Shown: piece after piece, positions 1-9,001 of the stretch | How the letters are laid out: every line of letters starts with the position of its first letter | Position numbering within the stretch: position 1 is the first letter of the stretch | Source: Colwellia echini | GTDB lineage: Bacteria > Pseudomonadota > Gammaproteobacteria > Enterobacterales > Alteromonadaceae | Length of the DNA stretch: 64,000 nucleotides | Direction of reading: 5' to 3' | NCBI RefSeq assembly: GCF_002843355.2 | Contig: NZ_PJAI02000002.1 | Span: forward strand, 62,001 to 126,000 | Translations under genes and position numbers: made by a program | The notes under the pieces: generated by a model | Databases searched by the model: none | Told to the model about the DNA's origin: nothing | Seen by the model: only the letters and a program-made list of their open reading frames with translations

Positions 1-19
1 ATAGGTCAATAAGTACTAT

Positions 20-42
20 TTTGGTGCGATGAACGCACCAAA
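20..42. other. small hairpin near the left edge
   Basis: A perfect 9 bp inverted repeat (TTTGGTGCG / CGCACCAAA) with a 5 nt loop. Neither strand has a clear T tract after the stem, so it is only a weak terminator candidate for a gene left of the window. Apart from this and the repeat at 116-313, nothing else was recognised between 1 and the first gene at 454. Confidence 0.4.
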
Positions 43-115
43 TAAAAAGTTAATAGTGGCTAATAGCAGAAGATAGTGTTCTTAATGTAATAGTTTGCAC
101 TTAAATGAGCCTATT

Positions 116-313
116 TAACCTGAGTTCGGGATAATGAAAGTGAGTAGAATAATAATATCAATTACTTAGGATTTTACCTTTACAATAGTTTTAATTATTC
201 GTAGTACAAGGCAGGAAAGCGAAGCCAATAACGGGTTATTGGGAGCTTTCATAACGAAGTAATACGGGTAATTAATGCTGTTGTAGCATTTTGCTTATCC
301 CGAACTCAGGTTA
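116..313. repeat. MITE-like element with 19 bp perfect terminal inverted repeats
   Basis: The left end TAACCTGAGTTCGGGATAA (116-134) is the exact reverse complement of the right end (295-313). The 198 bp unit has no ORF. If the ends are trimmed to AACC...GGTT (117-312), both sides are flanked by the 4 bp direct repeat ATTT (113-116 and 313-316), as expected of a target-site duplication. A decayed relative lies at 18421-18630; they share the ends and an internal AGCTTTCAT block. This is best read as a non-autonomous miniature element whose transposase is not in the window. A paired transcription-terminating structure is a less likely alternative. Confidence 0.7.
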
Positions 314-453
314 TTTAAGATAAATTGAGTGAAAATAAGCGATCTATTGAGAAAATTTAATGGAATACTTCTTGCTAAACTAGAGTATGCTAGTGATTAA
401 CATAACGAATGTTATATTTACGCTGCTTTATTTTATTAAAGGGGAATTAATCG

Positions 454-3400
454 ATGACCATAACAGTTGGTATTGCACACCATACTCAATATAAATACGA
501 TCGCTCTGTGAACATGGGGCCACATATATTCCGCTTGCGCCCAGCGTCTCATAGTCGTACTAAGATTAAAAGTTACTCCTTAAAAATAGTACCCGAAGAT
601 CATTACATTAATTGGCAGCAAGACCCTTTTGGCAATTATCAAGCCCGGGTAGTATTTAATAAACCGACTACTGAGTTTAGCTTTACCGTTGATCTAGTTG
701 CAGAGTTAACGGTAATAAACCCATTTGATTTTTTCTTAGAAGAATACGCAGAAGAATTTCCTTTTGTTTATGATTCTGTATCAAAATCTGAACTTGCGCC
801 TTACTTAAAAAAACGTAAAGCCAGTGTAAAATTCTTAGCATTAATAGATTCACTACGACCCACAGAAAAAATTCGTAGCGTTGATTATCTCGTTGCTGTT
901 AACCAAGCAATTTATAATTTAGTTGGCTACGGCATTCGTTTAGAGCCTGGTGTACAAACACCCAATGAGACTGTTACTAAAAAAACAGGCTCATGTCGTG
1001 ATTCGGCTTGGTTACTAGTGCAACTTTTCCGCCATTTAGGTTTAGCCTCTCGATTTGTTTCGGGTTATTTAGTTCAGTTAACCTCAGATCAAAAATCATT
1101 AGATGGACCAAGTGGGCCAGAAGAAGATTTTACTGACCTACACGCATGGACAGAAGTCTATATACCAGGTGCTGGTTGGATAGGACTTGACCCTACTTCT
1201 GGCTTATTTGCAGGTGAAGGGCACATACCTTTAGCTTGTACTCCAGAGCCTAGTTCAGCAGCGCCGGTAACAGGTGGTATTGATGACTGTAAGTCAGAGT
1301 TTAGTTTTTATAATAAAGTTACCCGCGTGCATGAAGATCCACGTGTTACTAAACCTTATTCAGAGCCGCAATGGGCAGCGATTAATCGTTTGGGTCAGCA
1401 AGTTGATGATATATATACTGAAGAGGGTATTCATTTAACCATGGGCGGTGAGCCAACGTTCATCTCTATTGATGATATGGAACACCCACAATGGAACACC
1501 GAAGCTGACGGTAAAGAAAAAAGAGTATTAGCACAAAACTTATTTGTGGAAATGAATAAAGTCTTCACCAAAGGTGGATTTACCCATTACGGTCAAGGTA
1601 AGTGGTATCCAGGTGAGCCGCTACCTCGTTGGCAGTACGCCTGTTATTGGCGCAAAGATGGTGTGGCATTGTGGAAGGATGTAAATTTACTTGCTGATCC
1701 TAATAAAGATTACGGTTTGGATCATAAAGATACCAAAAAATTTGCTGAAAAATTAACCGAAGCATTAGGTCTAGATAAAGCTGCGTTAACAACCGCTTAT
1801 GAAGATATTTTATATCATTTATGGCAAGAGGGCTCATTGCCTAATGAACCTGGTCCTAAAGACTCTAAATTGTTGCATGCAATGAGTCGTAAAGGCTTTT
1901 TAGAGAAAATGGAACAAGGTATAGAGAACCCTGTTGGTTATGTTCTGCCATTACAGTGGAACGAGGGGAAAAATTGCTGGCAGTCTTGTACTTGGGATTT
2001 TAAGCGTGGTCATTGTTTCTTATTACCTGGTGAATCTCCATTAGGATATCGTCTGCCGCTAGACAGTCTTGCTTGGACTGACAACATCATTGACCGTGAC
2101 CCGTTTGATATTCCGGAAGAATTCTCTAAAACCAAAAAACTAAAAAAAGGTTTTATTGGTAAAGAAATGATTAAGACGGCCATGGCGTTAGAAGTAAGAG
2201 AAGGCCGTTTATATATTTTTATGCCACCAACGAGTCATTTTGAGCATTACTTAGGTTTATTAACTGAAATTGAATCCGTGGCGAAAGCGCTGAAAATGCC
2301 ATTGGTGATTGAAGGCTATAGTCCACCAAAAGATAGTCGTGTTGAAAAATATGCAGTTACACCTGATCCAGGTGTGATTGAAGTGAATATTCACCCGTCT
2401 ACCTCGTGGAAGCAATTAGTTGAAAGAACAACAACGCTTTATGGTTTAGCTAAAGAGGCGCGTTTAGGTACCGATAAGTTTATGGCCGATGGTCGTCATA
2501 CCGGAACAGGTGGCGGTAATCATGTAACTTTAGGCGGCGAAACACCCGATCAAAGTCCATTTTTACGTCGCCCTGATATCTTACGAAGCTTTATTACTTA
2601 TTGGCAGCATCATCCAGGATTATCATACTTATTTTCTGGTTTATTTATTGGTCCAACAAGTCAAGCACCGCGAGTTGATGAAGCCCGTGATGAAATATTA
2701 TATGAACTTGAAATCGCTTTTTCTCACATGCCCGAAGGTGAAGTACCAGAGCCTTGGTTAGTTGATAGATTGCTGCGTAACTTACTGGTTGATTTAACCG
2801 GTAATACGCACAGAGCAGAGTTTTGTATTGATAAACTTTATTCACCAGACTCGGCAACAGGCCGTTTAGGTATCGTTGAGTTCAGAGGTTTTGAAATGCC
2901 GCCGCACGAACAAATGAGTTTAGTGCAAATGGTATTGTTGCGTACGTTATTGGCATGGTTTTGGAAAAAACCCTACCATAAGCCGTTAGTACGCTGGGGC
3001 ACAGAATTACATGATAAGTTCTTATTACCTCAATACGTAGAAAATGATTTAGGTGAAATTTGTCGTGACTTACAACAAGCAGGTTTTCCATTTCAATTAA
3101 ATTGGTTGAATCCATTCTTTGAATTTAGATTCCCAGTATGTGGCACACGTGAACTTGATAATGTAACCCTAGAGTTAAGAACTGCAATAGAGCCATGGCA
3201 TGTACTTGGTGAAGAAGCGAGTGCTTCAGGTACGGCAAGGTATGTAGACTCATCATTAGAAAGAGTACAAATTAAGGTGATTGGTGCAATTAGCGAGCGC
3301 TATATTGTTACCTGTAATGGTCGTCGGGTACCACTTAAGCCTGTTAAGGGGAAAGCAAAAGACGAACAGGTTGCTGGTATTCGTTACCGTGCATGGCAAC

Positions 3401-3765
3401 CACCAACGGCTTTACACCCTACAATTGGCGTACATGCACCCTTAACGTTTGACTTAATTGATACATGGGAAGGGCGCTCATTAGGCGGCTTTGTTTATCA
3501 TGTAAGTCATGCTGGCGGTCGAAATCCTGAGTCTTTACCGGTTAATGCTTTTGAAGCAGAAGGTCGCAGAGTGGCAAGATTCTGGGAGCATGGACATAGT
3601 CCATCACTGCAATCATCGGCTTTACCACCGTGGAGTCCGTCAACTATGACACGTAGTTTTAACCCAGCAGAAACAGTAAGTGAATTTGTTGTTCCAGAAG
3701 AAGAGAGTATTAACAACGATTATCCACATACTTTAGATTTACGTCGTCAACCCGCCTTTAAATAG
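454..3765 (+). CDS. transglutaminase-like protein with C-terminal DUF2126 (putative amidoligase)
   Basis: 1103 residues. Residues about 1-90 form a bacterial transglutaminase N-terminal domain. The papain-like transglutaminase core follows, with a visible triad C181 (in TGSCRDS), H230 (in LHAWTEV) and D246 (in GLDPTSG). From about residue 328 (MGGEPTFIS) to the C-terminus is DUF2126, which Pfam describes as a putative amidoligase. The start is supported by AAGGGGA about 8 nt upstream of the ATG. No signal peptide is seen, so it is probably cytoplasmic. It is the first gene of a five-gene cluster with ATP-grasp and alpha-E proteins. Inferred role: make or cut a peptide or isopeptide bond; the substrate is unknown. 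The family assignment is secure, the activity is not. Confidence 0.9.
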   Translation: MTITVGIAHHTQYKYDRSVNMGPHIFRLRPASHSRTKIKSYSLKIVPEDHYINWQQDPFGNYQARVVFNKPTTEFSFTVDLVAELTVINPFDFFLEEYAEEFPFVYDSVSKSELAPYLKKRKASVKFLALIDSLRPTEKIRSVDYLVAVNQAIYNLVGYGIRLEPGVQTPNETVTKKTGSCRDSAWLLVQLFRHLGLASRFVSGYLVQLTSDQKSLDGPSGPEEDFTDLHAWTEVYIPGAGWIGLDPTSGLFAGEGHIPLACTPEPSSAAPVTGGIDDCKSEFSFYNKVTRVHEDPRVTKPYSEPQWAAINRLGQQVDDIYTEEGIHLTMGGEPTFISIDDMEHPQWNTEADGKEKRVLAQNLFVEMNKVFTKGGFTHYGQGKWYPGEPLPRWQYACYWRKDGVALWKDVNLLADPNKDYGLDHKDTKKFAEKLTEALGLDKAALTTAYEDILYHLWQEGSLPNEPGPKDSKLLHAMSRKGFLEKMEQGIENPVGYVLPLQWNEGKNCWQSCTWDFKRGHCFLLPGESPLGYRLPLDSLAWTDNIIDRDPFDIPEEFSKTKKLKKGFIGKEMIKTAMALEVREGRLYIFMPPTSHFEHYLGLLTEIESVAKALKMPLVIEGYSPPKDSRVEKYAVTPDPGVIEVNIHPSTSWKQLVERTTTLYGLAKEARLGTDKFMADGRHTGTGGGNHVTLGGETPDQSPFLRRPDILRSFITYWQHHPGLSYLFSGLFIGPTSQAPRVDEARDEILYELEIAFSHMPEGEVPEPWLVDRLLRNLLVDLTGNTHRAEFCIDKLYSPDSATGRLGIVEFRGFEMPPHEQMSLVQMVLLRTLLAWFWKKPYHKPLVRWGTELHDKFLLPQYVENDLGEICRDLQQAGFPFQLNWLNPFFEFRFPVCGTRELDNVTLELRTAIEPWHVLGEEASASGTARYVDSSLERVQIKVIGAISERYIVTCNGRRVPLKPVKGKAKDEQVAGIRYRAWQPPTALHPTIGVHAPLTFDLIDTWEGRSLGGFVYHVSHAGGRNPESLPVNAFEAEGRRVARFWEHGHSPSLQSSALPPWSPSTMTRSFNPAETVSEFVVPEEESINNDYPHTLDLRRQPAFK

Positions 3766-3770
3766 ACGTG

Positions 3771-3810
3771 ATAACTAAACATAACTAAACATAACTGAAC
3801 AATACAGAAC
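3771..3810. repeat. 10-bp tandem repeat, four decaying copies
   Basis: Units of the form ataactaaac occur at 3771-3780 and 3781-3790, then ataactgaac and aatacagaac. They sit directly after the stop of the DUF2126 protein. No function can be assigned. Confidence 0.6.
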
Positions 3811-3840
3811 ATAAGCTGAAATAGCTGATAATAGATGTAT

Positions 3841-3872
3841 AATTCCACTTTAAAATTATTTAAAGTGGAATT
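3841..3872. other. 14 bp perfect inverted repeat (hairpin) between cluster genes
   Basis: AATTCCACTTTAAA (3841-3854) and its exact reverse complement (3859-3872) are separated by 4 nt. No T tract follows on either strand, so a classic rho-independent terminator is not supported. It could be an RNA-stability or processing stem between the first and second genes of the cluster, or a protein-binding palindrome. Confidence 0.5.
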
Positions 3873-3920
3873 AGGGTATGTTGATCATTCAGGGTTAAAA
3901 TTTATTCAATTTAAAACGGA

Positions 3921-3932
3921 TTTAATCGCGGC
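3921..3932 (+). promoter_or_regulatory. 12-mer shared upstream of both ATP-grasp genes
   Basis: TTTAATCGCGGC occurs here, 63 bp before the start used for the fused ATP-grasp/alpha-E gene, and again at 7487-7498, 48 bp before the stand-alone ATP-grasp gene. The GC-rich core stands out in AT-rich surroundings. A regulatory role is inference only. Confidence 0.3.
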
Positions 3933-3994
3933 GCGAGCTTTGTATCATAGTTATTCTATTAAAAAGTGAGCAACAATGAGTATATTCGTTTTAA

Positions 3995-6610
3995 ATGAAC
4001 CCTAAAGATCAACCGACCTTATTAGTTATGTCTTATATTAATAACAGTATTTCAAAGCCTGAGTCATCTATTTATTCACCATGGAGCATGCGCAGTTTGT
4101 ATCATAATTATAACGCGATGTCTGAATTGCCTGAATGGTTATCTCTTTACTTAAATAAGTCTCATACTCATGATGAACTTGTAAATCATAGTGGATTAAA
4201 ACCAGTCCATTGGGATGCCTTATTTAATCGTTTAGCCAGTTTAACGACAGAAGACGTCAGTAGTCGTTCAGTTGAAATAAGTCAACTAATGCAAAATGGT
4301 AATGTTAAGCCTGAAAAAAATCAGCAGTGCTATTTTGATCCCTTACCTTTTATGTTTTCAAAGTCTGATTGGGCATTAATAGAAAAAGGCGTTATTCAAC
4401 GTACTTTGCTATTAAATGATATACAGCAAGATATATACGGCGAACAAAAATTATTAATTGATGGTTATATTAATGCGCGAAAATTATATGAAGACAGTAA
4501 TTTTCTTCGCGAAGGCTTTAGTTTACCTAGCGATGAATTAAAATTATTTTTTACTGCTGTTGATCTTTATCGTACGCAGTCGGGCGAATTTAAAGTATTA
4601 AAAGACCACTGTCAGTGTCCTTTGGGTTTAGGCTTATTATTAAAAAGCCGTATCATTGCGCGTCGGGTTATGGCCGAGGAATTTGCCGATTGTAGTGTCT
4701 TGCAAATTAAAGAATTTTTAACTATTTTTCAAGATGCTATCAATGAATATTCACGTTATATGGACGATCCTCGAGTAGTTATTTTAACCCGAGGCATTGA
4801 CGATCCTAATTATAACGAGCATGCATTTCTATCTACTTATTTTGGCTACACCCTAGTACAAAGTGCTGATTTAACAGTACGTGAAGGTGAAGTTTGTTTA
4901 AAATCTTTACAAGGACTGGGCAAAATTAATGTGATTCTACGTTGGTTGCCCGATCGTAATATTGATTCGTTAGAGCAAACGGACTATTCGTTATATGGCA
5001 TTCCTGGATTATTACAAGCAGTTCGAGAAGGCAGTGTAAAGGTTTTAAATCCTTTTGGTAGTGGTGTGTTATCGTCTCCTGCAATAAAGCGACAGTTGAA
5101 TAAATTATCTGAATTGCTATTAAATGAACCTTTATTGCTCAGTGAACCTAATAGTTACGATGTTGAGCAAGCCAGTACACTAGACTGGAACACAATAGAG
5201 TTACTGAGTTACCAAGACCCTGATTTTAAGCTTGATGCAGCGACTCAAGCTGAAAAGATAAAAAACTTAATAGATACTCAACCGGATAATTATTATTTTC
5301 AAGATAAACCTGAATTAAGTACCGCACCCTTTTGGATTGATGGCAAGTTAGTTGCCAAACCTGTGGTGTTTAGATGTTATGTCTTAACTACTGAACACGG
5401 TATTGAAGTATTACCTTCGGCGTTATGTTTTTCAACCAAAGCATCAAATGGGGCTGGTGTACCTGGCTGGATAAAAGATACTTGGATTAATACCGAGAAA
5501 AATACTGACTTTAATAACACCACAATACCAACAAGACTGCGTATGGATGTCAGCTTATTAGAAGGAGTCATTTCAAGTAGAACAGCAGAACATCTTTTTT
5601 GGTTTGGCCGCTATTTAGAAAGAAGTGAAAGTACGGTGCGTATTTTACGTATCTTTATTGATAAATATACAGAGTCAGCTATATATTCAGATGCCGTTCG
5701 TAATAGTGTCGTCACTCGTTTTACTGCTGCGATTAAATCACAACGCATTGTTTATCCTTATCTTGAAAACGGTGTAATCTTAAATGAAGGTATCACAGCC
5801 ACGCCCAAAGATATGGCTTTTCAATTATTAGCAGATAAGCAATTTCCGGGCAGTATTATTAATACCCTAGAATATTTATGTAATACCTCTAAACAGATAC
5901 AAGAACTATTATCCCATGATAGCCGCAGAATGATGGATGATATTAATGGGCAAATACAAATTTTAAAAAACCTGACGACTCATATTTCAACGCGAACTAT
6001 GCAGAGTCTATTAGACCGAATTATTGGCTCAATAATGGCCTTTAATGGTTCAATTACCGATTGTATGCCTAATAGTAATGGTTGGTTTTTGTTAGAAATT
6101 GGTCGTCGTATTGAACGTAGTATACAAGTAAGCTCATTAAGCTCCACGTTGTTAACTGAAGAGTATGAAGAAGCTGAAGAGCTTGGTGTACTTGAAGCGG
6201 TATTGAGTTGTCAGGTAAGTTTAGTCACCCATAAACGTCGTTATCGAATGCATCAAAGTATTGGAACCGGTCTTGAACTGTTACTACTTGATGCAGAATA
6301 TCCAAGATCTTTACTCTTTCAATTAGAGCAAATAGATGAATTGTGTCGTCATTTACCTACCAAAAGACGACCAGGGGTAATTTCAGCCCATGAAAAAGCG
6401 ATATTATTGTCTAAAACGAGTTGTTCTATTACCGAAAAAGATTATTTACAGCAAAGTGTTGATGAAAAAAGACAACATTTAGTTGAGTTTTGTCATAACA
6501 TTCGTATTAATTTAGATACTTTTTGTGATGTATTATTATTGCAATATTTTTCTCATACCCAGACAGCTCAAAAGCTAAACTGGACTAATATTGAACAAGC
6601 GCAACCGTGA
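3995..6610 (+). CDS. circularly permuted ATP-grasp / alpha-E (DUF403) fusion, ATP-grasp half apparently degenerate
   Basis: 871 residues from this ATG. The N-terminal half (about 90-500) is recognisably a CP-ATP-grasp (DUF404/DUF407) domain. From about 523 to the end is an all-helical alpha-E domain (SSRTAEHLFWFGRYLERSE). Compared with the stand-alone paralogue at 7546, the RRIDD motif is replaced by RWLPD (316-320) and the KPANESGGYG nucleotide-binding segment is not recognisable, suggesting lost or altered catalysis. The start is uncertain: no ribosome-binding site is seen before 3995, and in-frame ATGs at 4029 and 4089 are alternatives. The stop overlaps the next start (GTGA), so the two are probably translationally coupled. 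Confidence 0.8.
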   Translation: MNPKDQPTLLVMSYINNSISKPESSIYSPWSMRSLYHNYNAMSELPEWLSLYLNKSHTHDELVNHSGLKPVHWDALFNRLASLTTEDVSSRSVEISQLMQNGNVKPEKNQQCYFDPLPFMFSKSDWALIEKGVIQRTLLLNDIQQDIYGEQKLLIDGYINARKLYEDSNFLREGFSLPSDELKLFFTAVDLYRTQSGEFKVLKDHCQCPLGLGLLLKSRIIARRVMAEEFADCSVLQIKEFLTIFQDAINEYSRYMDDPRVVILTRGIDDPNYNEHAFLSTYFGYTLVQSADLTVREGEVCLKSLQGLGKINVILRWLPDRNIDSLEQTDYSLYGIPGLLQAVREGSVKVLNPFGSGVLSSPAIKRQLNKLSELLLNEPLLLSEPNSYDVEQASTLDWNTIELLSYQDPDFKLDAATQAEKIKNLIDTQPDNYYFQDKPELSTAPFWIDGKLVAKPVVFRCYVLTTEHGIEVLPSALCFSTKASNGAGVPGWIKDTWINTEKNTDFNNTTIPTRLRMDVSLLEGVISSRTAEHLFWFGRYLERSESTVRILRIFIDKYTESAIYSDAVRNSVVTRFTAAIKSQRIVYPYLENGVILNEGITATPKDMAFQLLADKQFPGSIINTLEYLCNTSKQIQELLSHDSRRMMDDINGQIQILKNLTTHISTRTMQSLLDRIIGSIMAFNGSITDCMPNSNGWFLLEIGRRIERSIQVSSLSSTLLTEEYEEAEELGVLEAVLSCQVSLVTHKRRYRMHQSIGTGLELLLLDAEYPRSLLFQLEQIDELCRHLPTKRRPGVISAHEKAILLSKTSCSITEKDYLQQSVDEKRQHLVEFCHNIRINLDTFCDVLLLQYFSHTQTAQKLNWTNIEQAQP

Positions 6611-7485
6611 AATATAAAATAAAACACTCAACTACTTATCAGTATTCTGATTTTGTAACCTTATGTCAAAATCAGGCAAGACTAACACCGAAAACTAACC
6701 GAGGACAGATTTGCCACAGTAGTCGTATTGATATTGTTCCCCCTGCAAATTATCAACAGCAATTTACCGATTACTTTAATAATAAGGTAACTGTTTTTGA
6801 AATTTCAACTCAATACAAAACGTTAAATGTTACGGTAACCAGTGAAGTAGAATTATTAGTTACTGCAAAAAAGGATTTAGAAAATCTGGATATGCCATGG
6901 CATAAAGTGCGAGATTTATTAGCAACCCCTAATTCCAAAGAGCTATTAAAAACGTCGGAATTTATTTTAGCTTCGCCATTAACGCCGATCGAAGAAGGAA
7001 TAAAAGATTATGCATTAATTTCCTTCACAGCAGAGGAAAAATTAATTTCTGCTTGTAAAGACTTAATGGCACGGATTTTTCATGACTTCAAGTATGATCC
7101 TGGTTTTAGCACAATCAGTACCCCTTTAAGTGTCGTTTTTGCACAAAAAAGGGGCGTATGCCAGGATTTTGCACACTTTGCTCTCGCTTGTTTGCGTAGC
7201 ATAGGTTTAGCTGGAAGGTATGTGAGTGGCTATATTGAAACTCTGCCACCTGAAGGCGAAGAAAAATTAGAGGGGGCTGATGCAACACATGCTTGGTTTT
7301 CAGTATTTTTACCTAGCTTTGGTTGGGTAGACTTTGATCCAACTAACAATGTATTACCTAGTGAGCAGCATATAACCTTAGCGGTTGGACGTGACTTTTC
7401 AGACGTCTCCCCTTTAAAAGGGGTGGTGTTTGGTGGTGGTAATTCGCTATTAGATGTCGCAGTGGATATGATTCGGTTAGAGTAA
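6607..7485 (+). CDS. transglutaminase-like cysteine protease family protein
   Basis: 292 residues, the usual size for stand-alone proteins of this family. There is a bacterial transglutaminase N-terminal domain (about 1-85) and a transglutaminase core with triad C185 (KRGVCQDFAH), H228 (ATHAWFS) and D244 (VDFDPTN). It starts with GTG inside the GTGA overlap with the preceding stop. No signal peptide is seen. It is the second transglutaminase-like protein of the cluster; unlike the first it has no DUF2126. Family knowledge suggests peptide or isopeptide cleavage or transamidation. The substrate is probably the product of the neighbouring ATP-grasp ligase, which is inference. Confidence 0.88.
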   Translation: MKYKIKHSTTYQYSDFVTLCQNQARLTPKTNRGQICHSSRIDIVPPANYQQQFTDYFNNKVTVFEISTQYKTLNVTVTSEVELLVTAKKDLENLDMPWHKVRDLLATPNSKELLKTSEFILASPLTPIEEGIKDYALISFTAEEKLISACKDLMARIFHDFKYDPGFSTISTPLSVVFAQKRGVCQDFAHFALACLRSIGLAGRYVSGYIETLPPEGEEKLEGADATHAWFSVFLPSFGWVDFDPTNNVLPSEQHITLAVGRDFSDVSPLKGVVFGGGNSLLDVAVDMIRLE

Positions 7486-7486
7486 C

Positions 7487-7498
7487 TTTAATCGCGGC
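7487..7498 (+). promoter_or_regulatory. second copy of the 12-mer TTTAATCGCGGC
   Basis: Identical to 3921-3932 and 48 bp before the ATG of the stand-alone ATP-grasp gene. It lies in the only sizeable gap (60 bp) in the second half of the cluster. Whether it is an operator or promoter element is not shown by the sequence. Confidence 0.3.
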
Positions 7499-7545
7499 AT
7501 ATTACAGATTCATAATGAGTTAATGATTTAATAAGGCGAAAGTGT

Positions 7546-9000
7546 ATGAAAATTGATTGGAAAGCGTACCAAACGAATGGTTTCTTTGATGAATTAATTG
7601 ATGGTCAAGGGAAGGTCAGATTACACGGTAAACAGTTAGCACATTTTTTCTCTAAGTTGTCGGCAGAAGAATTAAGAAAAGCTAGAGCTGTTGCGGATTT
7701 AGCCATTAAAGAAATGGGTATTAGTTTCACTGTTTATAATGAAGGCTCAATGATCGATAGAGCTTGGCCTATGGATATTATTCCGCGCACCATTGGTAAA
7801 AAAGAATGGCAAGGTATTGAAGTTGGTTTAAAACAACGTACCGAAGCATTAAACCTTTTTATTGATGACTTATATCATGATCAAAAAATTATCAAAGACG
7901 GTGTTTTCCCTAAAGGTCTATTAGAAAAATCAGTTAACTTTCGTGAACAATGCGTAGGTATCAACCCACCAAATAAAATTTGGGCGCATATTTGTGGTTC
8001 TGACTTAGTACGCGATGGTAACGGTACAATGTTTGTATTGGAAGATAACCTACGTGTACCGTCAGGCGTGTCATACATGCTTGAAAATCGCTCAGTAATG
8101 AAACGCGTATTCCCTGAGCTATTTGAACAGGTTTCTATTTTACCTGTTGATGATTATCCCTCGCAATTATTTGATATGTTAGCCGCTATGTCACCACGCC
8201 CAGATGATAAACCTGAGGTGGTGGTATTAACACCGGGTATCTATAATTCAGCTTATTTCGAACATTGTTATCTTGCTCAGGAAATGGGTTGTCAGCTAGT
8301 TGAGGGCCGAGATTTAGTGGTTGAGAAAGACGACTGTGTTTACATGCGAACCATCACAGGCTTACAACGTGTTGATGTTATCTATCGCCGTATTGATGAT
8401 TTATTTCTAGATCCCGAAGCATTTTTACCCGACTCACAACTCGGCGTTCCTGGTTTAATGCGTGCTTGGTCTAAAGGCAATGTAGCATTAGTTAATGCGC
8501 CAGGTGCTGGTGTTGCCGATGATAAAGTGGTTTATGCTTATGTACCAGACATGATTAAATATTATTTAGGTGAAGAAGCAAAACTAGCCAATGTACCTAC
8601 CTTTAAATGTATGGATGAAAAAGAGTGTGATCATGTTATCAAAAACATTGATAAGTTAGTGGTTAAACCCGCCAATGAATCAGGTGGCTATGGTTTATTA
8701 ATAGGTCCTAAATCAACGAAAAAAGAACAACAACAAACCATTGCCGCGATTAAAAAAGACCCACGTAATTGGGTGGCTCAACCTACATTGAGTTTATCTA
8801 CTGTACCTACGTTAGATGATATTGAACCAGACGGACGTCATGTTGATTTACGACCGTTTATTTTATCGTCAGGTAAAGACACTAAAGTCACAACTGGTGG
8901 TTTAACACGTGTTGCCATGGTTAAAGGATCGCTGGTGGTGAATTCATCACAAGGTGGCGGTAGTAAAGATACTTGGATTGTTGACGAAGAGGCTAAATAA
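7546..9000 (+). CDS. circularly permuted ATP-grasp protein (CP_ATPgrasp_1)
   Basis: 484 residues, typical for the family. The expected motifs are intact: YRRIDD (R281, R282, D284, D285), GVPGLMRAW, and the nucleotide-binding KPANESGGYG (374-383). The N-terminal part carries the DUF404-type segment (VYNEGSMIDRAWPMDIIPR). The start is supported by AAGGCG shortly upstream. It is probably a cytoplasmic carboxylate-amine ligase acting with the alpha-E protein that begins 1 nt after its stop. The family has been predicted by comparative genomics to make peptide-like bonds; its reaction has not been established to my knowledge. It is the likely active paralogue of the degenerate domain at 3995. Confidence 0.9.
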   Translation: MKIDWKAYQTNGFFDELIDGQGKVRLHGKQLAHFFSKLSAEELRKARAVADLAIKEMGISFTVYNEGSMIDRAWPMDIIPRTIGKKEWQGIEVGLKQRTEALNLFIDDLYHDQKIIKDGVFPKGLLEKSVNFREQCVGINPPNKIWAHICGSDLVRDGNGTMFVLEDNLRVPSGVSYMLENRSVMKRVFPELFEQVSILPVDDYPSQLFDMLAAMSPRPDDKPEVVVLTPGIYNSAYFEHCYLAQEMGCQLVEGRDLVVEKDDCVYMRTITGLQRVDVIYRRIDDLFLDPEAFLPDSQLGVPGLMRAWSKGNVALVNAPGAGVADDKVVYAYVPDMIKYYLGEEAKLANVPTFKCMDEKECDHVIKNIDKLVVKPANESGGYGLLIGPKSTKKEQQQTIAAIKKDPRNWVAQPTLSLSTVPTLDDIEPDGRHVDLRPFILSSGKDTKVTTGGLTRVAMVKGSLVVNSSQGGGSKDTWIVDEEAK

Positions 9001-9001
9001 T

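Noticed and set aside
116-313. An insertion sequence
   Set aside because: The unit is 198 bp with no ORF; it can only be a non-autonomous element.
8954-9001. A longer start for the alpha-E protein
   Set aside because: It would overlap the ATP-grasp gene by 47 nt, while the ATG at 9002 gives the exact family N-terminus.
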